This document shows positions 23,155 through 31,273 of a DNA stretch of 40,616 bases, piece after piece. The stretch is taken from contig DDTK01000006.1 in assembly GCA_002344065.1 (NCBI GenBank), positions 1 to 40,616 on the forward strand. The letters run 5' to 3'. A model generated the notes under the pieces. That model searched no databases. It was not told the DNA's origin and was given only the letters and a program-made list of their open reading frames with translations. This DNA comes from Flammeovirgaceae bacterium UBA2366 (GTDB taxonomy: Bacteria > Bacteroidota > Bacteroidia > Cytophagales > Cyclobacteriaceae). How positions within the stretch are numbered: the first letter of the stretch is position 1; every line of letters begins with the position of its first letter. A program made the translations under genes and the position numbers.

Positions 23155-26100
23155 CTATTCTGACTTAATTACTGACCTCTCGATTGATCCCAATGATTGC
23201 TTAAGCTTGTCCAATTCCGCCCTGAATTGATTGATCTGGCTGTTTTCAGTACTCAGAATTTTAACCTGCTCCTTTAACAATTTCAATTCAGCTTCCAGAT
23301 TTGAGATTTCTTCCTGCTGCTCCTGTACCGCTTTTACCAAGGGAGCAATAAAATCGGTATAACGAAGACCGAGTGTTCGATCATTGTCTCCACCCACGGT
23401 CAGAATTGCGTTTCTATTGTCCACTAGTTGCTCAATATCCTGGGCAATAAAACCCCAGTTAGTGCGCTTATCGCTTAAGTCTTTCATCTGATAACTAACT
23501 GGTCTGAGTTTCAATATAAAATCAAGACCGCTATCGATGTCTTGGATATCCGTTTTCAACCGTCTGTCGGATGAGGCCGTGAAGGCTACCTGACCTTCAA
23601 TTACTGTAACGGTAGTATTGCCAATGCGAACTTTGTTGCTGGCGTTAACAATAGTACCCTCACCTATGGCCGTGGCATTATTTAAGTTATTGACACTAAC
23701 ATCTGCCCCGTTTCCTATTAAGGTAAGCCGAGATCCTAGGGTATTTGTAGTGGCCACTGTTGTTCCAATAAAAGTATTAAAGAAACCAGTGGTAGTATTT
23801 TGACCAGCACGTTCACCAAGCATTGTATTCCCCACTCCTGTAGTTACATTCCAACCGGCTTTCTCACCAATAAAAGTGCTCACGTTTGCGGTGGTCACAA
23901 ATTCGCCCGCTTGGGCACCGACAAACGTATTTCCCTGGTGATTACCGGCATTACCTGCACGCCAACCGATTATAGTACTTAACCCTAAGTTAGTGTGGTT
24001 CTCTGCCGCCTGAGTACCTATAAAGACATTATAGTTTCCAGTATTATTGGCCCCTGCTCTCCATCCAAAAAATCCATTATCGGTTCCGGCTGTAGCCACT
24101 TGATCTCCGGCAAATAAATTTCGGGTTCCTATGTTATTGATCAGTGCATTCGGACCAACGTTTGCCCATACGGCTATGCCTCCACCGGAAGTTGTCAGTA
24201 CCTGGCCGGAGGTGCCCACCGAAAATTTCGTAACATTAATATTAGCTGATCCACTTATATCGGCATCCACAATTGTTCCATCCACAATCTTAGCTGAAGT
24301 AATAACATTGTTTGCAATGTTGGGGTTAGGATAGGTACCAGTAAGTTCACCTCCAGCAGCACCGCCTGGTGCAACACCTGTAATATTTATATTTCCAGCA
24401 TTGGTAAGTCTGCCCTGTGCATCCACGGTAAAGTTGGCAACCTGTGTTGCCGACCCGTATGATCCCGAAGTAACCGAAGTATTCACAAGATTTAACCCTC
24501 CGTTGAACGAACCTGTTACGTTACCAGCAGCGGGTGATTCTGTGTCTAATACAACCGCAGCATTCAACCGGTTTGTGTTGATTGTTCCGGTTGTTGCAGC
24601 ATCGTTAACAGCAGTTACAACATTGGTTCCGGCCGTTGCTGCGATTGTTGGGTTAGGGTATGTGCCCGCCAGATTACCTCCGGCTGCCCCCCCTGGTGCA
24701 ACACCCGCTATATTTATATTTCCTGCATTGGTAAGTCTGCCTTGAGCATCAACGGTAAAGTTGGCAACTTGTGTTGCCGATCCGTATGTGCCTGCCCCAA
24801 CAGTTGTATTAGCCAGATTCAAACCTGCATTAAATGAACCCGTAACCTGACCTGCAGCCGGATTTTCTGTTTCCAGTACCACTGCTGCATTTAAACGGTT
24901 AGTATTAATGGTGCCCGTTGTGGCTGCATTATTCACCGCGGCAACAACATTGTTGCCCGCGCTCGCAGCCAAAGTTGGTGCGGGATAAATTCCTGTCAAG
25001 TCACCCGATGCGGCACCGCCTGGGGCAACACCGGCAATAGGAACAGCAAGGGCATTGGTAATCCGTCCTTGGGCATCCACTGTAATTTGTGGAACTGTGG
25101 TGGCATTACCATATAATGCTGCAGTTACACCAGTGTTTGCGAGGCTTATTGTACCTGTGGTTGTAATAGTTCCACCCGTTAAACCTGTTCCTGTTGCCAC
25201 ACTGGTGACTGTTCCTGTGCCAACATTGTCAGCTTGAGGTGCCCATGCAACTCCATTCCATTTCAACACCTGGCCCACGGCTGCGCCAGCTTGTGTAATT
25301 TTGCCAGGTGCAACGGCTGATATTTTAGTATCACTTATTGAACCATCCGCTAAATCGGCAGTAGCAATGGTTCCATCCACAATCTTTGCAGATGTAATGG
25401 CATTGTTGGAAATAGTGAGTGCACCTGTTGATGCAAATGTTGCATCTCCATTCATGGTCACCGCAATATTGGAAGCACCGTTGTTCGTAATCAATTGAGC
25501 ATTGGCCAGGGTTGGTAAAGTGCCTACACCCGTTTCATCGGCCTGAGGTACCCAGGCTGTTCCATTCCATTTTAATACCTGACCCACTGCCGCACCTGCC
25601 TGTGTTATTTTACCGGGTGCAACATTGGCTATTTTAACATCTGTTACTGCATTGTTGGCAATTAATGGATTCGGATAAGTTCCTGTCAACTCACCACCAG
25701 CTGATCCGCTGGGTGGCGGCATATTTGACCATGTGGGTGTAGTTCCAGAGGTCAATAATACCTGACCGTTGGCTCCCCCCGCCAATTTTGAAATCGCAAT
25801 AGCTGCAGTATTACTAATGTCGGCATTTACTATTGCTCCATCCACAATATTAGCTGAGGTGATAGCATTATTGGCTAATGTGGGATTTGGATAAGTCCCA
25901 CTTAAATCTCCGCCCGCTACTCCACCAGGTGCTACCCCTGCAATTAGTGTATTGACTACGCCTGTTATTCTGCCTTGCGCATCAACAATAAGCTGGGGTA
26001 CCTGTGTTGCTGTTCCGTATGATCCCGGTGTTACTGTTGTGTTGGCTAGTTTTGCGGAAGTTACTGCACCATCATTTAATTTTAGCGTGGTAACACTACC

Positions 26101-26508
26101 GTCTGCAAGCTTTATTGTTGTCACTCCATTATCAGCGATGCTAATTGTTCCTGACACTGTTATCGGACCACCCGTTAGACCTGCACCCGTTGCTAGACTT
26201 GTCACCGTTCCTGTTCCAACACTATCCTCAATCACAATCCATGCACTGCCACTCCAATAGTAAAATTTGTCGTCTGTGGTATCGAACACAAACAAGCCCT
26301 TTTCTGTATCACTTAGCCCAGTTATAGCCGTACGCTGCGCTGTGGTTAATCTGGGAACCAACAATCCTTGGTTATTTCCGGGGGATCGCAAATCCAAAAC
26401 TGACCTGGGATTTGGCGTTTCTGTTCCAATGCCCACCTGGGCATAGACTGATGAGGTTAAGATTAAAGCAGAGCAGCAGAAAATAAGCTGCAGAAGATTC
26501 TTTTTCAT
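23155..26508 (-). CDS. Repeat-rich surface/fibre-like protein with S74 autoprocessing chaperone domain
   Basis: A 1117-aa secreted protein, first of the three-gene unit. Signal peptide MKKNLLQLIFCCSALILTSSVYA, then QVGIGTETPNPRSVLDLRSP. Residues about 105-770 are collagen-like in composition but not Gly-X-Y: APGGVAGGDLSGTYPNPTL, NNAITSAKIVDGTI and VDAQGRITN repeats, with a 109-residue tandem repeat near 24400-24760. Residues about 790-950 are YadA-head-like repeats (NVFIGTQAAENHTNLGLSTIIG, NTFVGAQAGEFVTT). From about 975, SSDRRLKTDIQDIDSGLDFI is the peptidase S74 / intramolecular chaperone domain, with the presumed nucleophile Ser980 next to Asp981, followed by a trimeric coiled coil (EEISNLEAELKLLKEQVKILSTEN). 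S74 domains assist trimer folding and then cleave themselves, as in phage tail spikes. Here it is chromosomal, with no phage genes nearby. Confidence 0.88.
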   Translation of the reverse strand: MKKNLLQLIFCCSALILTSSVYAQVGIGTETPNPRSVLDLRSPGNNQGLLVPRLTTAQRTAITGLSDTEKGLFVFDTTDDKFYYWSGSAWIVIEDSVGTGTVTSLATGAGLTGGPITVSGTISIADNGVTTIKLADGSVTTLKLNDGAVTSAKLANTTVTPGSYGTATQVPQLIVDAQGRITGVVNTLIAGVAPGGVAGGDLSGTYPNPTLANNAITSANIVDGAIVNADISNTAAIAISKLAGGANGQVLLTSGTTPTWSNMPPPSGSAGGELTGTYPNPLIANNAVTDVKIANVAPGKITQAGAAVGQVLKWNGTAWVPQADETGVGTLPTLANAQLITNNGASNIAVTMNGDATFASTGALTISNNAITSAKIVDGTIATADLADGSISDTKISAVAPGKITQAGAAVGQVLKWNGVAWAPQADNVGTGTVTSVATGTGLTGGTITTTGTISLANTGVTAALYGNATTVPQITVDAQGRITNALAVPIAGVAPGGAASGDLTGIYPAPTLAASAGNNVVAAVNNAATTGTINTNRLNAAVVLETENPAAGQVTGSFNAGLNLANTTVGAGTYGSATQVANFTVDAQGRLTNAGNINIAGVAPGGAAGGNLAGTYPNPTIAATAGTNVVTAVNDAATTGTINTNRLNAAVVLDTESPAAGNVTGSFNGGLNLVNTSVTSGSYGSATQVANFTVDAQGRLTNAGNINITGVAPGGAAGGELTGTYPNPNIANNVITSAKIVDGTIVDADISGSANINVTKFSVGTSGQVLTTSGGGIAVWANVGPNALINNIGTRNLFAGDQVATAGTDNGFFGWRAGANNTGNYNVFIGTQAAENHTNLGLSTIIGWRAGNAGNHQGNTFVGAQAGEFVTTANVSTFIGEKAGWNVTTGVGNTMLGERAGQNTTTGFFNTFIGTTVATTNTLGSRLTLIGNGADVSVNNLNNATAIGEGTIVNASNKVRIGNTTVTVIEGQVAFTASSDRRLKTDIQDIDSGLDFILKLRPVSYQMKDLSDKRTNWGFIAQDIEQLVDNRNAILTVGGDNDRTLGLRYTDFIAPLVKAVQEQQEEISNLEAELKLLKEQVKILSTENSQINQFRAELDKLKQSLGSIERSVIKSE

Positions 26509-26567
26509 AGGTTTTTAGGGTGGATTAGATGTGGAATGTACGAAAATTGAATCGTAAACAATTATTC

Positions 26568-26575
26568 TATTTTTG
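26568..26575 (+). promoter_or_regulatory. Bacteroidota-type promoter upstream of the trans-sulfuration gene
   Basis: TATTTTTG (26568-26575) matches TAnnTTTG, and a TTG at 26547-26549 lies 18 bases upstream, close to the usual -33/-7 spacing. The ATG follows at 26602. Confidence 0.55.
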
Positions 26576-26601
26576 CATCTTATTTTAAATCATTCAAATC
26601 C

Positions 26602-27747
26602 ATGAAATTCGGCACAAAAGCTGTTCACGCGGGTGTTGAACCCGATCCCTCTACCGGGGCCATCATGACACCTATCTTTCAGACCTCTACCTATGTACAG
26701 GAAGAACCCGCCAAGCATAAAGGATATGCCTATGCCCGGGGTGCAAACCCTACGCGAAATGCGCTTCAAAAAAGTATTGCTGCCTTAGAAAATGCCCGTT
26801 TTGCACTTTGCTTTTCATCCGGCATGGGTGCCACCGATACGGTAATTAAATTATTAAACCAGGGCGATGAAGTTATTACCAGCAATGATTTGTATGGTGG
26901 TTCATACCGGATGTTCAAGCGGGTATACGAACGGTTGGGGATAAAATTCCATTTTATTGACTTGACCAACGCGGTCAATATCCAGGCGTACATCAATGAA
27001 AAAACAAAATTGATCTGGCTGGAAACACCAAGCAATCCATTAATGAACATCATTGATATAAAGGCTTGTGTCGAAATCGCAAAAAAGAATAATTTATTGG
27101 TAGCCGTTGACAATACTTTCGCTTCACCCTATCTGCAAAACCCGCTCGATTTAGGCGCAGATATCGTAATGCACTCGGTTACAAAATACTTAAGTGGCCA
27201 TTCGGATGTTATTATGGGTGCCTTGGCAACCAACAGTGAAAAACTTTATCAGGAGTTGGCTTTCATTCAAAACTCCTGCGGAGCGGTTCCAGGTCCTCAA
27301 GATTCGTTTTTGGTATTACGCGGAATAAAGACATTGCATCTGCGCATGGAGCGCCATTGTTTGAACGGAAAGAAGATTGCTGAATACTTAAAGAATCACC
27401 CAAAAGTTGGCAAAGTTTATTGGCCCGGTTTTGCTGATCACCCAAACCATGAAATAGCAAAAAAGCAGATGCGCGACTTTGGTGGAATGCTTTCGTTCAC
27501 CCTGAAAGATGACAGTCTGGAAAAGGCCTTTACGCTAATGAAAAGTGTTGAGCTTTTTTCACTGGCTGAATCTTTGGGAGGTGTAGAATCACTGATTAAT
27601 CACCCGGCATCTATGACACATGCCAGTATACCCAAAGAGGAACGTATTAAAAATGGACTTATTGATTCACTTATGCGCTTAAGTATTGGTATTGAAGATG
27701 CTGAAGACCTTATTGCAGATCTGGATCAGGCCCTGAAGAAAGTTTAA
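26602..27747 (+). CDS. Cystathionine gamma-synthase / gamma-lyase family PLP enzyme
   Basis: The 381-aa cytoplasmic enzyme is of the Cys/Met metabolism PLP family. Motifs: FGTKAVHAGVEPDPSTGAIMTPIFQTSTY at the start, YARGANPTRNALQKSIAALE, FSSGMGATD (phosphate-binding), LETPSNPLMNIIDI, AVDNTFASPYLQNPLDLGADIVMHSVTKYLSGHSDVIMG with the PLP Lys195, and SLAESLGGVESLINHPASMTHASIP near the C-terminus. It acts in trans-sulfuration, making or cleaving cystathionine; the two activities cannot be separated reliably by eye. The gene is monocistronic and converges with the sensor kinase gene. Confidence 0.93.
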   Translation: MKFGTKAVHAGVEPDPSTGAIMTPIFQTSTYVQEEPAKHKGYAYARGANPTRNALQKSIAALENARFALCFSSGMGATDTVIKLLNQGDEVITSNDLYGGSYRMFKRVYERLGIKFHFIDLTNAVNIQAYINEKTKLIWLETPSNPLMNIIDIKACVEIAKKNNLLVAVDNTFASPYLQNPLDLGADIVMHSVTKYLSGHSDVIMGALATNSEKLYQELAFIQNSCGAVPGPQDSFLVLRGIKTLHLRMERHCLNGKKIAEYLKNHPKVGKVYWPGFADHPNHEIAKKQMRDFGGMLSFTLKDDSLEKAFTLMKSVELFSLAESLGGVESLINHPASMTHASIPKEERIKNGLIDSLMRLSIGIEDAEDLIADLDQALKKV

Positions 27748-27766
27748 GAAGCTTACTTAATAGCTA

Positions 27767-29845
27767 TTAAACTAAAGCGTTACTCTTCAAAGGAAATAAA
27801 ATTTCAAACGTACTGCCTTTGCCAATGGCTGTATGGAGTTCTATTTTTCCTCCCAAACGATCAACAAGAATTTTAACGATGGCTAAACCCAGTCCATTGG
27901 AACTTTCACCTCCGGTAGGTCGTGCACTTAGTTTCTTAAATTTCTGATAGAGAAACTTCAGATCACCAGGCTGAAACCCCGGGCCATCATCTTTAACACT
28001 GATCACACAATTTCCATCTCGTGAGCTGGTGGTTACTTGAACCGTTGAGTTGCTTCGTGAGAACTTAATGGCATTTGAAATCAGGTTGTCCATAATCCGT
28101 CCCATATATTCCTGATCAAGATAAACCGGCTCATTAAAATTCTGACTCAATTTAATCTCAATATTCTTCGAGGACGCATAATGACGAAAAATATTAGCCC
28201 GCTCATTCAGAAATGAATTCAAATTAAATACCGAAAATTCGGGCTCGCGATTTACCTCTAAAGCATTTACATCCAGCAAGTCAGTAATCAAATCAAGCCC
28301 CGACCGGGTAGAGTCTTTGATTAAACCCAGGTACTTCTTTTGATTTACGTTCAACTCACCCTCCATCTCCAAAAGATCTGAAAGACCTTTGATTCGGTTA
28401 AGCGGAGATTTTAAATCATGTGCTACAATATTCATGAGCGTATCCTGTTCATGATTCAATTCAGAGAGCTCGTGATTTCTCCTTTCCAGCTTTTCATTTT
28501 GTTCAGCGATCTCCTTTCGTTGCTTCTCTATCTTTTGATTTTGTGCTTCCAGTTTTACATTGGCATCTCTACGCTTTCTGCTGTTTCGCCATTGCAGCAA
28601 TAAAAGTAGGCTCACAAAGGCAATGATCACGATAAGAATAATGTTTTCCAGTTGCTTCTGACGGATGATCGCACTGTTCTTCGATTCGTTTGTCTTCAGC
28701 GTCTCGTTTTCGCGCTCTTTCTTCTCAATCTCTAATTGAAACTGAAGCTTTTCGATCTGACGGGCCAACTCAACACTTTGCAATGATTCTTTCAGAATGA
28801 GGTATTTGTTGGACAGCAGTGTTGCTTCAGATTGCTTTCCCTCCTTTTCATGAATTTTACTCAGGTAGAAATAAGCATCACGCTGAAGATCAAGATGCGA
28901 CTGCCCGGTTATCTTGATTACATTTTCCAGGTATTTTTTTGAGTTGCTCAACTCACCAAGCTGAAATTGAACCACGCCCATCAGCAAGGTTGACCGTGGC
29001 AATAACCGGATATTTTTGGTTCTGTTAACCATGTCAAACGCCTGACGGGCTAATGTGTCGGCCCTGCTTACTTCGCTATTATTTACCAAAAATTCTGACC
29101 AGCCAATCCGTATTTCGGCAAGACTTATGTCATCACCAATTTTTACAGCAATTGAATCGGCTTGCCGGAAACACCGGTTAGCATCTAATGCGCTTTTCAT
29201 TTCACTATACACAGCGCCTAATTCTATAAGGGCCGAAAGTAAGCCTCGAGGATCACCTATTTGCTTTCGCAGTTGATAGGCCTTCTGTGCCATCTCCAAC
29301 GCCTTAGCATAATCCTGCTGTGATTTATGAATATTGGTGAGACTTCGATAAACATAGGCCAAGCCTACCGGATCATTCAGTTTTTCAAAAATGACCATGC
29401 TCTTGATCAGATTATCGTAGGCACGGGTTAAATCACCCTGATCGAAAAACAAGCGGCCAAAGTTATTGTAGCAAAATGCCAACTGAGTTGAATCCTCTTG
29501 TTCCTGAGCAACTTCAACCGATTTTAAATGGTAATCAAAAGATGCTTTATAATCACCTTTATACGCATTCGCTAACCCAATAAAACTCAAGGGTTTGGAA
29601 AGCTCTTTGGGTACTTTAAGTTGTTGACCCAGTGCATAAGCCTGTAAACAATAATATATCGTGCTGTCCGGATATGAGAGTCGGTATTCAAAACCCAGAT
29701 CATTCAACAGATTAAATTTCTCCACACCGGATACGCCCGGCAGATTTTTCCTAAGACTGTCAATACGAGTTATATTCTGTGCATTGGCCTGGGTTAGGCA
29801 TACCATCAGCAATAGAAAACAATAATTAATCGCTGGCCCCTTCAT
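27767..29845 (-). CDS. TPR-containing membrane sensor histidine kinase
   Basis: A 692-aa two-component sensor typical of Bacteroidota. A signal peptide (MKGPAINYCFLLLMVCLTQANA) is followed by tetratricopeptide repeats over about residues 60-350 (periplasmic; for example LAFCYNNFGRLFFDQGDLTRAYDNL). One transmembrane helix (about 398-416, ENIILIVIIAFVSLLLLLQW) leads to a cytoplasmic coiled coil (EKQRKEIAEQNEKLERRNHELSEL) and a HisKA domain with phospho-acceptor His476 in NIVAHDLKSPLN. The HATPase domain has DNLISNAIKFS (N box), DDGPGF (G1) and NGLGLAIVK (G2). No receiver or DNA-binding domain is attached and no partner regulator is adjacent, so the target is unknown. Confidence 0.94.
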   Translation of the reverse strand: MKGPAINYCFLLLMVCLTQANAQNITRIDSLRKNLPGVSGVEKFNLLNDLGFEYRLSYPDSTIYYCLQAYALGQQLKVPKELSKPLSFIGLANAYKGDYKASFDYHLKSVEVAQEQEDSTQLAFCYNNFGRLFFDQGDLTRAYDNLIKSMVIFEKLNDPVGLAYVYRSLTNIHKSQQDYAKALEMAQKAYQLRKQIGDPRGLLSALIELGAVYSEMKSALDANRCFRQADSIAVKIGDDISLAEIRIGWSEFLVNNSEVSRADTLARQAFDMVNRTKNIRLLPRSTLLMGVVQFQLGELSNSKKYLENVIKITGQSHLDLQRDAYFYLSKIHEKEGKQSEATLLSNKYLILKESLQSVELARQIEKLQFQLEIEKKERENETLKTNESKNSAIIRQKQLENIILIVIIAFVSLLLLLQWRNSRKRRDANVKLEAQNQKIEKQRKEIAEQNEKLERRNHELSELNHEQDTLMNIVAHDLKSPLNRIKGLSDLLEMEGELNVNQKKYLGLIKDSTRSGLDLITDLLDVNALEVNREPEFSVFNLNSFLNERANIFRHYASSKNIEIKLSQNFNEPVYLDQEYMGRIMDNLISNAIKFSRSNSTVQVTTSSRDGNCVISVKDDGPGFQPGDLKFLYQKFKKLSARPTGGESSNGLGLAIVKILVDRLGGKIELHTAIGKGSTFEILFPLKSNALV

Positions 29846-29910
29846 CGATCAGCAAATTAGAAAACAATTGTAAAAGGCGCGAACAGTTTTAGAAAATTAA
29901 TCATGAACAA

Positions 29911-31134
29911 CTACTCCTCTACAAAATCCAAGTCCCTGCCAAAGGTTTCGCTGAGTGATCGTAAAGAAAGCAAGGCAATTACGATGGTGACAACGCCAAC
30001 GATAAGTGCCCCATTAATTATTCCAGCATCCTCACGAAGCAGTTTAAAAGCGAAAGTTAACGGAACCACAGTACCCCGGATAAAATTTGGTACCGTAGTA
30101 GCTACTGTTGATCGTAAGTTCGTACCAAATTGTTCGGCCGCTATGGTTACAAACAGTGCCCAGTACCCGATACCAAAACCAAGGCAAAAACAGGTGAAAT
30201 AGAAAAATGATTTTGAGGTAAAGGGAGGATATAAGTAAAGTAAAATAAACCCAAGCGTAATCAGAATAAAAAAGAATACAATCCTCTTTCGCGATCGAAA
30301 CCATTGGCTTAACAAACCACTGCTCATATCGCCTGCCGCTAAGCCCAGGTAACTAAACATAACCGCATCACCTGCTATGATTGGTTCCAGTACACCAATT
30401 TCAACAGAGAATTCAGGAGAAAAAGTTATCAGAATGCCAATCGTAAACCAAATGGGTAACCCGATTAGAATACAATTCATAAATCGCTTAAAGCGACCAA
30501 AATTTGTGAATAGAGATAGAAAATTTCCTCGCTCAACAGTTTGTTCTTTTAGTGTAAGAAACATCCCCGATTCAAACACACTAACTCGAGCAATTAAAAG
30601 CAACAATCCTAATCCACCTCCAATAAAGTAGGCAATCTGCCAATCGAAATTTTTTGCGATAACATTAGCCAATACCGCTCCCAGTAAACCTACAGTAGCC
30701 ACCAAAGTTGTTCCGTATCCGCGTAAGCGTGTTGGTAAAACTTCCGCCACCAGGGTTATACCTGCCCCCAACTCACCCGCTAAACCAATTCCGGCTATGA
30801 AACGGAAAAAGGCATATTGGTCTACCGAGGTAACGAAGCCATTAGCAATATTTGCCAGGGAGTATAAAAGAATGGAGCCAAATAATACCGAGAGGCGACC
30901 GCGTTTATCGCCCATTATTCCCCAAATGATTCCGCCAACCAGCAAACCACCCATCTGAACTTGTAATAGAAATTCACCCTTATCAAACAGTTGGGCATCC
31001 GGAACACCTAACCCCCGAAGACTTGGAATACGAACAATACTAAACAGAAGCAAATCATAGATATCCACAAAATACCCCAGTGCCGCTACAACAACGGGTA
31101 TACTGAATAGCTTCTTTAAATCACCTTTTTTCAT
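29911..31134 (-). CDS. MFS transporter (metabolite:H+ symporter type)
   Basis: A 407-aa inner-membrane transporter with 12 predicted helices. Signature: GDKRGRLSVLFGSILLYSLAN after TM2 (the MFS 'motif A' GxxxDxxGRR form), FRFIAGIGLAGELGAGITLVAEVLPTRLRGYGTT in TM4-5 and GLLGAVLANVIAKNFDWQIAYFIGGGLGLLL. The TRLRG after TM4 is typical of the metabolite:H+ symporter (ShiA/ProP-like) and sugar-porter families. The second half has FRSRKRIVFFFILITLGFILLYLYP and ends LSLRSLSETFGRDLDFVEE. The substrate cannot be inferred. It is divergent from the BNR exoprotein gene. Confidence 0.9.
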   Translation of the reverse strand: MKKGDLKKLFSIPVVVAALGYFVDIYDLLLFSIVRIPSLRGLGVPDAQLFDKGEFLLQVQMGGLLVGGIIWGIMGDKRGRLSVLFGSILLYSLANIANGFVTSVDQYAFFRFIAGIGLAGELGAGITLVAEVLPTRLRGYGTTLVATVGLLGAVLANVIAKNFDWQIAYFIGGGLGLLLLIARVSVFESGMFLTLKEQTVERGNFLSLFTNFGRFKRFMNCILIGLPIWFTIGILITFSPEFSVEIGVLEPIIAGDAVMFSYLGLAAGDMSSGLLSQWFRSRKRIVFFFILITLGFILLYLYPPFTSKSFFYFTCFCLGFGIGYWALFVTIAAEQFGTNLRSTVATTVPNFIRGTVVPLTFAFKLLREDAGIINGALIVGVVTIVIALLSLRSLSETFGRDLDFVEE

Positions 31135-31165
31135 GGAGGCACTATTTGTTAGTCAGGCATTCCGG

Positions 31166-31197
31166 CAAAGTCAAAAAATAGTTTTGGAAGTGCAAAA
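31166..31197 (-). promoter_or_regulatory. Putative promoter of the MFS gene
   Basis: Read on the minus strand, TTTTG (31197-31193) and TGACTTTG (31173-31166) are 19 bases apart, matching the Bacteroidota -33/-7 spacing with one mismatch to TAnnTTTG. The gene starts about 30 bases downstream. Confidence 0.4.
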
Positions 31198-31273
31198 CCT
31201 TTAATGACCATTAATAAAAAAGTAACTGCTGAATTGGTAATTTCAGCCTAACATCATTGAAAATTCTAAACCT

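Noticed and set aside
19752..26508. CRISPR-like spaced repeats in the surface genes
   Set aside because: The repeats are in-frame coding units of differing length with coding-type differences, with no unique spacers of constant size and no cas genes.
23155..26508. Prophage tail-fibre region
   Set aside because: Signal peptides, the Bacteroidota VGIGT start, the adjacent gliding-domain gene and the absence of any phage structural or lysis gene argue for cellular surface proteins.
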